From Xestospongia bergquistia (lineage: Eukaryota; Porifera; Demospongiae; Haplosclerida; Petrosiidae): DNA of 64,000 nt. Positions 24,023 through 37,436 of this stretch are shown here, in pieces. The notes below the pieces were generated by a model. The model saw only the letters and a program-made list of their open reading frames with translations. It did not search any database and was not told where the DNA came from. The position numbers were made by a program, and so were the translations under genes. The first letter of the stretch is position 1. Every line of letters begins with the position of its first letter. The stretch lies in assembly GCA_963965975.1 (NCBI GenBank), contig OZ014412.1:9052708-9116707 (forward strand), read 5' to 3'.

Positions 24023-24361
24023 ATATACATTATATAATGTATTGTTTTATATATACATATATATACATGTATTTTATTTTGTAGTTTTTTGACTCTTCTG
24101 TCTGAGCTAGTTATTGGACTTTGTATGAAATTCTTAATTGAAGCTAATGAATGCTAATTGTATTCATACTGTGTAGTGTCAATGTGAGTACACCAGTGCC
24201 AGCTTATTTTACTTACTTTGTAGTATGGATTTACACAACATATCAAATTACAAAAATATAACATTTTGCTCAAGGATGAGATGACAAAACATCAATTTTG
24301 TAAAGATCTTGACATGTGATTCTTTAAATACAGTAGTGCTCTTATATGTCAGGATCACACG
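24023..24361. other. Intergenic, no gene seen
   Basis: AT-rich with a short TA-rich stretch near 24043-24075. No coding or structured feature was recognised. Confidence 0.5.
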
Positions 24362-24486
24362 AATCTGGCACCGGAAGTTGCTTGCTGTAAAATGAAGTCA
24401 TACATGGGGGAAATCCGTCGACAAGGTGGAGTTGCCGGCAAGTCAGCGTTTTTTATCACTGTAGAACCGACACTCGTAAGGTTTCT
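24362..24486 (+). promoter_or_regulatory. Candidate promoter of the CARD-like NLR
   Basis: The region is less AT-rich than its flanks. It holds a canonical ETS-type core ACCGGAAGT (24370-24378) and a kB-like GGGGGAAATCC (24406-24416) that does not fully fit the kB consensus. It directly precedes the inferred ATG at 24487. Binding is not shown. Confidence 0.45.
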
Positions 24487-27400
24487 ATGGCTCACTCTGA
24501 TAAAAGTAAATTATTTGATCATATCGTATGTATTATTTCTTTCCATTATACGATCATTTTTATATAGAGAGTTCACTAGAACAAGAGATATTTCAATGTC
24601 ATTATTCTAAACTTTATGACTACTTGTGTAGCTCTGATAGTGAAGTCATTAGCCTTACAAATAGTCTGTACAGTGAACACATTGTTGGTAAACCAATAAA
24701 AGATAAGATACACACAAGTATAGGGACATCAGCTGGTGACAAAGCCTGTATACTACTGAATTCTGTTGAATCTGCTATCACAACATATCCCAAACATTTT
24801 CGGACCTTTTGTTCTATTCTAGCAAAGGTTTCAGACAATTTGAAGAAGTTATCTGATGAGCTAATAAGTAAATATGGTGAGTTCTAAATAATGCTGATCA
24901 TTATTTATTAAATAATGACATTTTAGATGCCAGACAGAAGTCTAGAGTCAAGAAATATGAAAGCAGTAGTGAAGTTTTGACATCATCAAATGAAGGTGAG
25001 GTGACTATTAATAATGTTCATATTGACATTAAGTGTAGATGAAATCCAGGTAGAATGGCACCAGCCTTCAAATTCAACTAGCTCTCAAACTCTTTCTGAT
25101 GATTTGAAAGAGCATGAAGTCAAAGGTATAACTTCAACAATTGAAGAGTCAGAAGATAAGCCAGAACCAGGTAATACTTGTTTACTTTCTGATGAGCATT
25201 CTATTCTGCAACCTGAGTATTATTCTCAGTACTCCTTTCCCAAAACAAAACAACCAAATATTTCTGTCAACTTTGATCGTTCAAAAAGTGATCCTGCTTA
25301 CATTCCTAAGATACCAAAGTCTCCCTATACAAAACAATTGAACAATCCTGCTTGGCAAGTCTTTGATAAATTCTTTGATCAAATTGTTAACATTATTAGC
25401 AGTGATGAGGTTCTTTGTGCAAATGTTCTTGAGCAATTATCTGCAACGTTTCTCATATATGTTGCCAATAAAGAAGTTGTAGATCAATTGACTTGTCTAG
25501 AAATTAAGAGCAGAGCAATGATGAATGCTGTAGGTAGCTTTATAAGTAGAGGAAAAGGTCACTACCACTCACTAAGAAAACTTGTGAAAGTGCTTTCATG
25601 TTTTGATGAAATGAGACCTTTGGTAAAGGAAATGACAGCAGAAGGTGAGACTATGATTGTTATTAATCTATTACATAATATATATATATATATAGCTATA
25701 AAATATGGAGTGGACATGCAGAGACAAACACAAAAAAGTATTCCACAAAATCCATCCATTCCTTCAGGTAATGTATGGACATATTGTATATTGTATTTTA
25801 AATATTACTATAATTTTGAACATATAGATAATGGTAAGGTTTGTGACTCACAAGATGCACATGCTTCTTCAACTATTCACATTCAGAAGTATGCAGACCA
25901 CTTAAGAAAATGTTACAAACGATGGTGTGCAGAGTCTTCAACAAAGCCAGCTTTTTATGTTGACTTGGCTGTTGTTGAAAAGGGTGAAAATTATAGCAGT
26001 GATGTGTTTTCTACTTTTCGCGGCTCCATTGATGATGTTACTAAAATGATAAGGTCGATATCTTTAGATGAACTATGTCAAATTCCTTTTGGTTCTTCAA
26101 TACTTATAGAAGGTGCTCCTGGTATTGGTAAGTCTCGTCTAGCTTTTGAAATCTGCAGTCAATGGGTTGATAAACAATCACTTGAACAATACTCATTGCT
26201 GTTATTGCTACATCTACGTGAAAAATCTATACATAAATCCGCATCAGTTGAAGATCTCCTAGGATGTTTTCTTCTTTCTCAATCATGGAAACAACAAGCC
26301 ATTCAAGATATTATTGATAATGATGGTAGAGGTGTCCTTATAATATTAGAAGGCTATGATGAACTTCCTGACAAAGTCATGAAAGACAAAGAATCTGTAT
26401 TTTTTAAGCTCACAACTTCACTTCCTGAAGCAACAGTCATTATTACCACACGTCCTTCAGCAAAGCAGCATTTAAACCATTATAAGCTTTTCTTTTCACA
26501 ACACATTGAAGTGATTGGGTTCACAAAATCTAGCATTGTCAAGTATGTGGAAAACTTTTTTGAGCATAGAACAGAACAGATTCAAAGTTTTCATCAGTAT
26601 GTTGGTAACTTTCCTCAATTTGCAAGTTGTCTTTACATTCCTATTATTCTTGAGATTGTTTTAAGAAGTTTTCAATTTTTATCTGATGAAAAACAGGTGG
26701 ATATACCGCAGAACATAACAGAGTTGTATACACTACTAATCAAAATGCGAATATATCGACACCTCAAAAGATTACGCCCAGAAGAAAATATACACTTCAC
26801 TAACTTGGAGGAGTTACCTAAACCGGAGTTAGAAGCCTTTCATTGTCTTTGTGACATGGCATATCAAGGCATACGATATAAAGAAAAACAATTAATATTC
26901 TACCAACCTTCTGACCAATATTTTGAAACACTAGGCTTAATGAGGAAAGAACAGCAACTACTTCCTACAGAAGGTGATGTATTTGCATACAATTTTGTTC
27001 ATTTAACTATCCAAGAGTTTCTAGCAGCTTACCACTTGCATTTATTACCATGTGATGAAATACAAAATTGTTTTGATAAGTACAGAGGTATTCCTTCTCT
27101 CTTTAATATGATGCGATTTTTAGCTGGTCTGACAGGGCTCAAATCTATATCTCTTTCTATTCCAGAAAATTTATGTGACTTGAATAGTTTTCATCAACTA
27201 TTTGAAACTAGAAACAATGCACTTATCAGCCACGTTTTAAGTGGTGGAACTGAAGTAGTCTACAAAGTATCACGTGTTCTACCAATCCCTACTCCATATG
27301 ATATGTACATGCTTGGTTATTGTATTGCTCTCAGTCAGTGTAATTGGAAGCTTACATTCACACTTCGTAATATAAGTGATGAACATTTAGGAATGTTTAA

Positions 27401-28316
27401 GGCAGGTTTGGTGGCTGTAGATGAACAACCAAATTATCAAATTAAGGACATTAATCTTTCACTAAATCCAGTTGGAAATAAAGGGTTTGCCTCTATATTG
27501 GATTTACCCCAACATGTATTAAGTAATCTAGTTAGTCTTTGTCTAAGAGGTGTTAATGTTGATGTAAGCTGTTTGGATGACCTAGTCAAGAAATTGCCAT
27601 ATTTGTCTAAGTTACAAACCTTTTTGTTTCATGACAATCATTTCGAAGAGGAAGAACAGTTACCATTGATTACAACAGTTTGTCAATCCAAGACAATTCA
27701 CCATGTGTCATTTTCTAAGCTTAGTCCAGATGAGTGTTCCCACCTGTTGACTAATTCAAAGTTGATTTGTAGTTTAGATGTATATCAACTTTCACCTCCT
27801 AGTATTGAAGCTCTTATTACATGCTTATCTAAGGATACTGCTCTTGAAATATTAGAAATTCATCAGAGTGAAGTCAAAGCTGAATTTATTGCTTACCTCC
27901 CTAAAACTCTACCTTCCTCTCATCTCAAGTCACTTGAGTTTATCAATTGTGCTATAAACTCTGTTACAGTTCATATTATAGCTGATGCAGTGATAAGGAC
28001 CCCAACATTAGAGAAATTAGACCTCAGTGATAACCTAATAGATGATGAGGGTGGACATTATCTTGCTGATATGATACATTCAGTAATACATTCAACTCAG
28101 ACTAACATGAAAAGCCATTTTAAGGAACTATTTCTAGATCACAACCCCTTTACTGAAAGTACTATCTCAAGCCTTATTGATGAGCTCTCATTATGTAATC
28201 AAAGATCACTTTTAAAGGTTCACTTGTCCTTAAAGTGGAAAGAATATGTACAATCATATTCCAATTACCAAAGTGTTGACGAATATTTGAAATTTGGTAA
28301 CATGGAAGAATCCTAA
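24487..28316 (+). CDS. NLR-C: CARD-like, helical domain, NACHT, LRR
   Basis: Exon 1 (24487-24505, MAHSDK) joins a cassette (24568-24876) encoding about 105 residues with a CARD-like pattern (LYDYLCSSDSEVISLTNSLY, DKACILLNSVESAI, HFRTFCSILAKV, LSDELISKYG). Small exons follow (about 24928-24990, then from about 25037), with the second helical domain at about 25345-25645 (WQVFDKFFDQIVNIIS) and two more short exons before the main NACHT-LRR exon from about 25829. NACHT shows Walker A GAPGIGKS (about 26112), Walker B LIILEGYDEL and TTRPSAK. LRRs occupy the C terminus (LEKLDLSDNLIDDEGGHYLADMI, LFLDHNPFTES). The frame stays open across at least two likely introns (about 25648-25695 and 25768-25828), so an unspliced long protein is possible but less likely. 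Predicted cytosolic sensor using CARD-type rather than Death-type signalling. Confidence 0.75.
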
Positions 28317-29171
28317 CAAATCTATTTAAATAAATATGACACATGATCAGCTGCTTCTGCTCTGTGTTTCTTTTTCTCTCCATTTTTACATAATGTTTTC
28401 TTGAGAATTGTCTCCATAAAAAACAAACTATTATTATAACTTCTATCGTCCTGTTATTGTGCCAACTTGCTCCCATCTGAGATCTTTTATCACTAACTAC
28501 TCATCACGGAATACGTTAAAATAATTATCCACAGTTCTTTCAGTTACTTCTACTACTCTCTAAAGATGTTGAAACCCTGGCTCTCATGCAGGCTAAATAA
28601 CTTTGTTAAATGTGTCAGTAATGCACAAGTGAGCATTGTTGCTTAACAGGTCTCATTTCCACAACAAGGCAGTGAACTTAAGCAAATAATTGGTTGCAAA
28701 ATCTTTATGTGTATGTGAAAATTCTTGACTGAGATCTTTTTTATGGTATGATATGAAATTGTAGTATAATGCTGTGTGTAGATAAGTCAACAACCAGTCT
28801 ATATATATATAGTTAATGTACAATCTGTCTTCATTACATGTGTTACATGTTTGTTTTTTTATAACATAAATAAATTTGTTTACTAGTTTATACACCAAAT
28901 AGTCTCTTATCTGAACTTTTGCCATGTAATTCAAAACCTATACATACCATGCATAAACTCACACAACTAGAATAGAGAAAGAGTGAACAATGAATGAATT
29001 ATAGACAAAAACAGACAGCAGGTTACCATATTATAAAATATATTAAAGATATTATATTCTTTTTATCATGAACAAATGATTACCACTACTGTTGTACAAT
29101 TAGTGAAGATTTTATAAAAAGTTAATCAAACAATTACATAAAAATGATGCATTTTAGTTTGTGAGATACAA
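28317..29171. other. Convergent 3' flanks of NLR-C and NLR-3
   Basis: No gene is seen. 28980-29171 is the 3' flank of NLR-3 and matches 7700-7887 beside NLR-2. A short TA run lies near 28799-28812. Confidence 0.5.
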
Positions 29172-32100
29172 CTAACTTTCTTCTTTTCTTTTAAATTGGA
29201 AATGTTTATCGACTACACGATAGTTAGGATGAACTTGAATGCATTCTTGCCATCTTATTGACAAATGAAGTATTAAAGGTGACTCTGGATGACAAAAGAA
29301 GACATCTATGAAATTTGAAATTGTTTTTTCACTAAATGGATTGTGAGCTAAAGTTATTTCTTTTAACTGATGTGTCCAATAAGATCGGTCTGAAGACTGC
29401 ACTAATATTAATGATTGTATCATATCCACAAGATAATGTCCACCTTCATCATCTATTAAGTTATCATTGAGGCTTAGTTTCTCTAATGATGAGGTCTTCA
29501 TCACTGCATCAGCTATAATACGAACTGTAACAGAGTCTATAGCGCAATTGACAAACTCAAGTGACTTGAGATGAGAGGAAGGTAGAGTTTTGGGGAGGCA
29601 AACTATAGAATGAGCTTTGACTTCACTCTGACAAATTTGAAGGGTTTCAAGATTGCTAGCATTTGATAAGCATGTGACTACAGCTTCAACACTAGGAGGT
29701 GAAAGCTGACACATTTCTAGTGTACAAATTGACTTTAAGTCATTTAGCAGCATTGAACACTCATCTGGGCTAAGATTAGAAAATGACACATGCTGAAGTA
29801 CATTAGATTGACAAATAGCTGAAATTAGTGGTTGCTGCTCACCACTTTTGAAATGATTATTACGAAATATCATTTTTTGTAACTTGCATAGATGTGGCCA
29901 TTTCTTGATTAATTCACCCAAACAGCCTACATCAACACCAATACCTCTTAGACGAAGGCTAACTAGATTTTTTAATACATGTTGGGGCAAGGATAATAGT
30001 GAGGTAATCCCTTTATTACCAAGTGGATTTAGTGAAACATTAATGTCCTCAATGTGATATCTTGGTTGTATACCTTTATTTGTCAGGCCTGATATAAACA
30101 TGTCAAAATGCTCATCAGTTATGTGACGTAGTGTGAAGGTAAGTTGCCAGTTACACTGACTTAGAGCAATACAATACCCCAATAAATACATTTCTTGTGT
30201 ATTAGGAATTGGCAAAACACGTGATACTTTTCGAGCTTGATCCTTGATGCTTAAAATTTCACTGATACGTTGATCATCCCTTGTTTCATATAATTGGTGA
30301 AAAATATTCATGTGAGAAATATCAGGGGGAACATAAAGTAAAACTGATTGTAGCCTTGTTAACCCAGCCAAGAAAAGCATCATAACAGAAAAAGCAATAA
30401 CGTGATTGTATCTGTCAAAATGGTCTTGTATTTCATGAGGTGCCATTAAATGAATATGATAGGCTGCTAAAAACTCTTGAATTGTCAAGTGAAGAAAACT
30501 ATAAGCAAATGTATCACCACCTTCACTTACAAGCACTTGTGGTTCTTTCTGCATTAATCCTAATGTGTTTAAACTGTTTAAATAAAAAACTAATTGCCTT
30601 TGTTTTTGGCGATTTAGGAATCCTGAATAAGCAAGATGACAAAGGCTGTGAAAGTCATCTAACTCAGGTTGAGGCAGGTCTTCCAAACTAGTAAAATTTA
30701 TACTTCTGTCAGGATTTTGATCTTTTAAGTGGCAATATATAAGCATTCTGATTAGCATTTCATATAGTTCTGTGTATGTTAATGTTGTTGATTGAGTAAG
30801 GTTTTTATCAATAATAAACTGTTCACTAAACACATCTAATACTATAACAAGAATAATAGGGATATGAAGGCACTCTTCCAATTTAGGAAACTGTTGTAAA
30901 CATTGCTTAAATTTATGAAGAAGCAGATCATTTCCTTCAAAAAACTTTGTTACATACTTGCTAATGCTGTCTTTTGTAAAACCAAGCACTTCAATATGCT
31001 GTGTGAAGCAAAGTTCTTTCTTTAAATAGGGCTTAGCAGATGGACGACTTGTAATAATGATAGTTGCTCTAGGAAGAGTATTAATAAGCTCAAAGAAAAC
31101 TGATTGACTATTAGCTGCAATATATTCAGGGAGTTCATCAAAACCTTCTAAAATAATGAGCACATCCCTACCACTGGAATCAATGATTGTTTGAATGGCT
31201 TCTTGTCTCCAACTTTGGGAGCGAAGGAAGTATCCTAGAAGATTTTCAACAGATGACAATTTCTGCACAGCTTCATCTCTTAGACGCAATAATAAAAGTA
31301 CTGAGTAATGTTGAAGAGCTTCTTTGTCAACCCAACGACGACATAGCTCAAAGGCTAACATAGATTTACCAATACCTGGAGCACCCTCTATAAGATATAA
31401 TGACTCCAATGGGATTTCACAAAGTTCTTCTAGAGATATTGGTGTTTTCTTCCTAAGAATATCATCAACAGAATGATGAAGAGTAGACTTAGAAAATTTA
31501 TCATTATGATTTGGATCATTTCCAACTACAGCCAAATCTACATACAGTTTTGTTCTTGCTGGGGACCACTTGGGATCTGGTTTCCATCGTTTGTAACATG
31601 CCCTTAGATGGTCTGCATATTTGTGAATGCAATCAGGAATAATGAGAGGAGATTCTTTATCCATGACAACACCTTTAAAAATTAAATAAAAAGCACAGCC
31701 ATGATGTTATGCAACTTACATGACAAGTCAATGGCTTTTGAAGTACTCTCTTGCTTTAATCTGCCAGCATGTTTATAAGCTCCCACTTTTAAAGCTAAGA
31801 AAGAGAAAACCATTCTCTTACAGTATATTATCAATCTAATCTAACCTTCCTCCTTTAGGTTGTCACTGATCATTTTTGTTTCCTGAAAATTTGAAAATAT
31901 TTCCACAAGTTTAAGTAGACAAATCTTAAACTTTGTATGTTTACTTATAAAAGTTCCAACAGCCTCCATTATTGCTCTGGTTTTAATGGCTGGACACGTC
32001 AATTGATCTATGACATACTTTTCAGATATATTGATTAAAAACTTTGCATGAAAATCTTCAAGAACTTTAGAACAGAGAACTTGATCATGACTGAGAATTT

Positions 32101-33524
32101 CAACAATTTTGTCATAGTATTTGTCAAAAACTTGCCATGAACAATTATTAGGCTGTTTAAGATAATGGTCACAATTATGTCTTCGACCAGAACGTCTTGG
32201 ATGACTTTTTGAGCGATTAAAAGGAACTGGTGGTTTGTTACAACTAGGCACCGATGACTGAGATTGGTATTCATGTTGAACAAGAGAACGCTTTTCAGAT
32301 GTTACTTCATGAAATCTTAGCTTTGATTTAACTTCAGAGTTATCTACATGTGTGTATATCAAGTAAGAGAGAAGGATAAACAACATACCTTGTTGGTTGA
32401 CATGAACTTTGTTGGTAGTCAATTTTTTAAGAGTAGAACCATCAAGTTGAGTATTGACACCTTTAAGCATGTAGGAAAAAAATTTAAAGTAAACATTAAA
32501 TACAATTGACCAATATATGGTTATACAGGTTGTATGATGAAAAAATATATTTGATACAAATAACAATTAAGCCTTATACTGTTTTGATTTCTTACGTATA
32601 TTATACTATAGAAGTGTCTGTTCACATATATAGCTGTATAGATAACTATGATGAATTGTTTATTGTTAGACAAAATTAGATACTGTGCCAGGACTGTTAC
32701 TATGGACATCATAATATACACTTCATTGCATTTTGTAGAGATTCATGAAGCCAAAATGATTCAATTAAAACAACCAATTTATGCAAGCAATACAATATAA
32801 ATCATAGCATGTAACCATAAAAATAATAAGTTATTTTAACAACCGACTTTAGCTTATATATGGGGAATCCAAATGTTTATTCACTATATGGTTTGTTAGC
32901 ATATTACAAAGGAACAAATTATACAGTCAGTATTTCACATGAATTATGGATTCCATAGTAATCTATTCATGTAGTCTACAAATTGTTGGTTAAAGTAACA
33001 TATTAATTATTACAGTGATCAACCTACTTGATGTATCTTCTATAATCTTCTGATTTCCCTGTATTTGACTAATAAAATAATCCATAACAAACTCAGCTAG
33101 TTCACGTTTTTCATCTTGTATAAAGACCTTCACCAGTGACAGATAGGTAGCATCACTACCATTCTTTTCTCTCCATTTAAATAATGTTTCTACTATTCTA
33201 GATCTTTCATCATCTTTATCTCGTCGGATCTGTTCTGCATCAGCTCTCGTTAAGTTAAGACTGAGAGCTAGTATAACAATAGACTGAGATACTTGAGTAC
33301 TTAGCTTTAGAAACAAACTGTCATCACATTTCTTAGACAAATGTTCATTACTAAGAGATTTCTTTGTGAGGATTGCATCGACTGTAAAGAGAAATAAATG
33401 TAGATCTAGTGATACTAGATTCATGAACAGTATTTAATCAAAATAATCTAACTGATTACAAACTGTATTTAGTTGATTGCTATCATTATCACTTACGTAG
33501 CTCTTCATTACTAGGAACAGCCAT
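29172..33524 (-). CDS. NLR-3: intact Death-helical-NACHT-LRR receptor
   Basis: Exons on the minus strand: 33524-33497 (MAVPSNEEL), 33381-33028 (Death: KKCDDSLFLKL, LTRADAEQIRRD, LFKWREKNGSDATYLSLVKV), 32460-32389 (linker), 32343-31846 (basic linker plus second helical domain, SWQVFDKYYDKIVEIL), 31794-31720 and 31672-29172. The last exon encodes about 830 residues: Walker A GAPGIGKS (residues 94-101 from the MDKES methionine), Walker B LIILEGFDEL (169-178), TSRPSAK (205-211), the LHLTIQEFLAAYHIH segment common to NACHT proteins, and C-terminal RI-like LRRs (LEKLSLNDNLIDDEGGHYL). Junctions are phase 1 wherever I could read them. It starts 93 bases from a decayed gene A. It is the best full-length model in the window and the reference for NLR-2. 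Likely a cytosolic ATP-binding sensor; the ligand is unknown. Confidence 0.85.
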
Positions 33525-33617
33525 CGTAACTATGTAACTGTGCTTATATTAGGAGGGCCCCTTGTCATGTGATATGTGACGTCCCTAACTCCTGTAGGTC
33601 ACACCCCATGGTAGATC
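33525..33617. promoter_or_regulatory. Bidirectional promoter of module 3
   Basis: A 93-base interval between NLR-3 and the gene A pseudogene retains TCATGTGAT (33565-33573), TGACGTCCCTAACTCC (33577-33592) and CCCCATGGTAGATC beside the gene A ATG. It is more diverged than the other two copies, so the retained blocks are the best candidates for function. Confidence 0.65.
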
Positions 33618-35910
33618 ATGGCAGAAAGTGGTATAAACAGTCATCTAGGTAAGATGATGCTTGTCAGATGGTTATCAGAATCATTTACCATCACTTTTGT
33701 AATTTTTAAAGATAGATGTTAGCTGTTTAAAAGATGCTACAGATTCTTTGAGAAAGAGTTTTTTTCACCAAATAAACAGTTTCCCCTTACTTAGCCTTCA
33801 AATTGGCCTTCTGTCACCTACTCTGAAAGTCATTGAAACAGACTACAAAGATAGCATGGAAAGAAGTCTACAAGAATGTTTGACTTGTTGTTTGAACAGA
33901 GATGACAAATTTAATGAATGGAGCTCTCAAAGAAATTGGAGTTTCCACTGCTGACAATGTTATAAAATCATTAAGTGAGAAAATCCAATCTGAATGAATA
34001 ATCACTTTTCTTTAATAATGTATTTGTAATACCATTCATCATAGTACTGAAGTTATACCAATGACTCCCCAAGGTCAGCCTGCCTTGTATTCAATATGCA
34101 TTGTAAGGTACCATAACACAGTTTAATCTCTCACCTACTTACGAATACAATTTTGATCGGATAAGAGCAAAATTGAGAGACCTTTTTTGTGGTGTCACCT
34201 CTTATTGAGTCAACTGTTATGTCCAAATATTGAAAGCGGTTAAGACATTTCCTTTGAATGTGTTTCCCAGAATTAAAACCTCAATTGTATTTAACTGAAT
34301 ATTTGATGATGTTATGCATGGATGTAATATGAGAGAAATGTACCATGATCATTGTCGCTTGCTTGGAGGCTATTGTTGAGCATTTAAAGATTGAAAGTGC
34401 TGAAACTCAAATTACATCCTACCCTTGCTAAAAGAGTACTACTTAATTAAGTAAAGAGGGGCAACTCCATCATTGTGACATACTGTGCTTCATGCTACAT
34501 AGTTGATGTTTTAGTGATCGAAGTTAAAATGAAACTTGAGATGCTAAAAGAGATGGGATCAATTAAAGTCACTTTTAAGCAATATACCATTTGGGATCTA
34601 CATGCTAGAAATAAGGTATAAGACATAATTTTTAATAATATTACAGAAGAAAGAACCCTTGAGGAGGAGATTGTTTCATTGATAAATATATCAGTTGAGA
34701 AAGATCAGCAACTATTGGAACTGAAACCATCTTTGAAACAGTCAGATAAAATGAGTAGAATGAAGACATTGGAGATTGAGCAATTGACAAAAGTTACAAA
34801 AGGTTATTTATATTCTGTGAGTAGTACATAATATGTATCATATAATGTATTTGAAATGACGGATATTAAATATATTAGGACTGTTGTATTTTGTATACAT
34901 AGCATGAAGTAATTACAATTACAGATGAGTCCAGATGAGTGCGTGTCTCTGTTAATTAGTTCACATACTCTTCACATAATAGAACTTTACCATCTTTCAC
35001 CTCCTAGTTTTGGAGCTGTTCTTGGACATTTATCAAAAAGTACTACCCTTAAAATTCACCAGAGTAAAGTGAAGACTTTCATGACCTCCTAACAACTTTA
35101 CCTTCCTCTCATCTCAAATCACTTGAATTTGTTACTTGAATTACGTTTTGTGAAGTTGTCAAACTCAATGTGTGTAAAAGTGAGGACTTTATGCCAGATT
35201 CATCCTCTCTTCTTAGATGTGAAACTATTGAGTTCGTTTTGGAATGGAAGATCAATGAACACACACTTCATGAAATAAACGATCTGTTATGGAAGGCATT
35301 GGATGTATAGCTAAGAGTTTTAGTTAAAGAAGTAAAGAAAAGAACTCCATCATTGTAACATGCTATGCTTCATGCTCTGTAGTTAATATTTTACTAATCA
35401 CAGTTAAAATGGATCTTGGCATACTGAAAGAGATGTGATTAATAAAAGTCACTAATGGCTATCATACCATTTGGGATCTACATGCTAGGGATAAGGTATA
35501 AGACAATATTTTTCATAGTATTAAACATATTTTTTTAATAATACAGGAGATGAAAGGTCTTGAAGAGGAGATTGTATCATTAAGAAATATATCAGTTGAG
35601 AAAGATCAGCGACTATTGCAGCTGAAATTGTCTTTGGAACACTCAGAAAAATGAGTAAAAAGAAGACATTAGAGATTGAGCAGTTGAAGAAAGTTACAAA
35701 AGGTTAGTTATGTTCTGTGAGTAATACATAATATGTATCATATAATGTATAATTTGAAATGATAGATTTTAAATATGTTAGAACTGTTGTATTTTGTATA
35801 TGTAGTATGAAGTAATTATAATTACTGCTGTCTATATAGGTACTGTGATTGATGAGTCAAGATAAGAAAAAGAAGAGATAAAACAATTAACTAAACATTT
35901 AGAAGGTAAG
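33618..35910 (+). pseudogene. Gene A copy 3: mosaic pseudogene
   Basis: Exon 1 (33618-33648, MAESGINSHL) is in frame but six codons shorter than in copies 1 and 2. The Death exon breaks after about 60 residues and loses the rest. Pieces of the unnamed-domain exon follow at about 34108-34620, then an NLR LRR fragment at about 34923-35135 (readable as SSHTLHIIELYHLSPP). A second piece of the unnamed-domain exon follows (about 35140-35500), then two sets of coiled-coil exons (about 34645-34800 and 35545-35700; 35840-35906). Duplicated 3' pieces around an NLR segment point to unequal recombination after the gene died. No full product is possible. Confidence 0.8.
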
Positions 35911-36111
35911 CTAAAATTGACAGTACATGTATATACAATATTTATTATAAACATTTGTCATCATATGTGGGCAAAGGTTACAGTACTGTGTGTTTTGATT
36001 GAGGGTATTGACTTTTTGAAGGAAACCAATGATTTACCAATCAAATTTCACTACTCAGATTCTAGGTAATATTTTATATGTGGGCTGCAGGAAGTAGACT
36101 TTGTTGTTAGC

Positions 36112-36150
36112 TCTCTGATATTTTGCTTTAATAAAGCAAAATATCAGAGA
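36112..36150. repeat. 39-base palindrome (19 + 1 + 19)
   Basis: TCTCTGATATTTTGCTTTA (36112-36130) is followed by one A and its exact reverse complement (36132-36150). Confidence 0.85.
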
Positions 36151-37436
36151 CATCGTTGGTTGTTGGTATATATGGCTTCCTCCTCCTTTTGTAATTAATT
36201 TTAGCTATACTGTGACCTTTTGTAGAACTTTCTCATGAATGATATTTAGTATAAACAACCCTAACATGTATTACTTGTAGATTACTAAATAGATAACTCA
36301 AGCTATAATTAAAGTAAACAATGCTAATATGTTGGAGAGGTACTATATCTATTCCATCCTTAATTTGACTATGTAATGATTTATTTTATTTCTACTGTAC
36401 AATAGAAACAGCTGTGTTTCTGTCTTAAAGATGTCCCTCTTATGCTCCATTACACCTTGACTAGTTGACTAATGCTTTGTATGCTAAAGGAGTGATATCT
36501 TTTGTTATTAATGTTGAGGTAGTAAATGGAAGAGATCATGACAGCAGATTAGTTATACTGCTACATAATGAAGCAAATAAAAAGGAATTGACATCCTCAT
36601 AGCTATGTTATGAGATTATGTTCTGTGTTTACAAGACAAGATGATAAGATTATTTGTGACATTGCTACTAAGTTTCAAAGAAGTAGGTAACTATGACAGC
36701 ATTTATTTGCCACATTCTGGTAATTATGTGTTATTGTAATACATTGACTATCATCACAAAGTCTTAGATGTGTATTTCTTTTAAAGACCACTACACATCC
36801 TAATACATACATTTAAACTAAAGGTACCAGTGACTAATAGTATTTCTTTTATAATTGACCCATATTACATGATAATCTATTGTTATAAGTGAATTGTCTA
36901 TTATTTCCAATGATAAAGCCAATGTCAACGAGGAAATCATGCAACAAATCCTTACTGATATAAGTTCAAGTGGTCTGATAGGTGATATTTTGTTTTATCA
37001 TTGATATATAATGTCTTTTTATTCCAGCTACAATTTGCATTAGGCTTATTTTGTATCTAGGTAACTGAATTAACTATGACATTGTTGGTGGATCAGGAAA
37101 GACCACATAATGTATCATGAGTTTAAGAGGCAGTTACCTTGACTCATCATATGTTAACAATACATTTCAGATCACATATCATACATGATGCATGTAATGA
37201 TATTCATCATTCAAAAATTTGTCAGGTATTCATATTTGGACTCTGGCTTTGAGTTATTTATTAACTTTTTACAAATGTTGATCATGTATTATCAATGCAG
37301 TAAATGTTATAACAAAATAAATTATTTGATGAATCATAGAAATAATTAGAGAGTCTGCTGATGAATCAAGTTTACACAAGTCAGAACATTAATGTACAAA
37401 TGAAAATGATGAGTGCATAATAGATGTTTCTTTCTC

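Noticed and set aside
25014-28316. A single uninterrupted 1100-residue exon
   Set aside because: Paralogs and GT/AG sites indicate at least two short introns whose sequence happens to stay open.
8157-31000. Antisense open frames opposite NACHT-LRR exons (for example 9157-9408, 30440-30691, 48270-48521)
   Set aside because: They recur opposite the same conserved segments, follow the NLR sense code and show no family signature.
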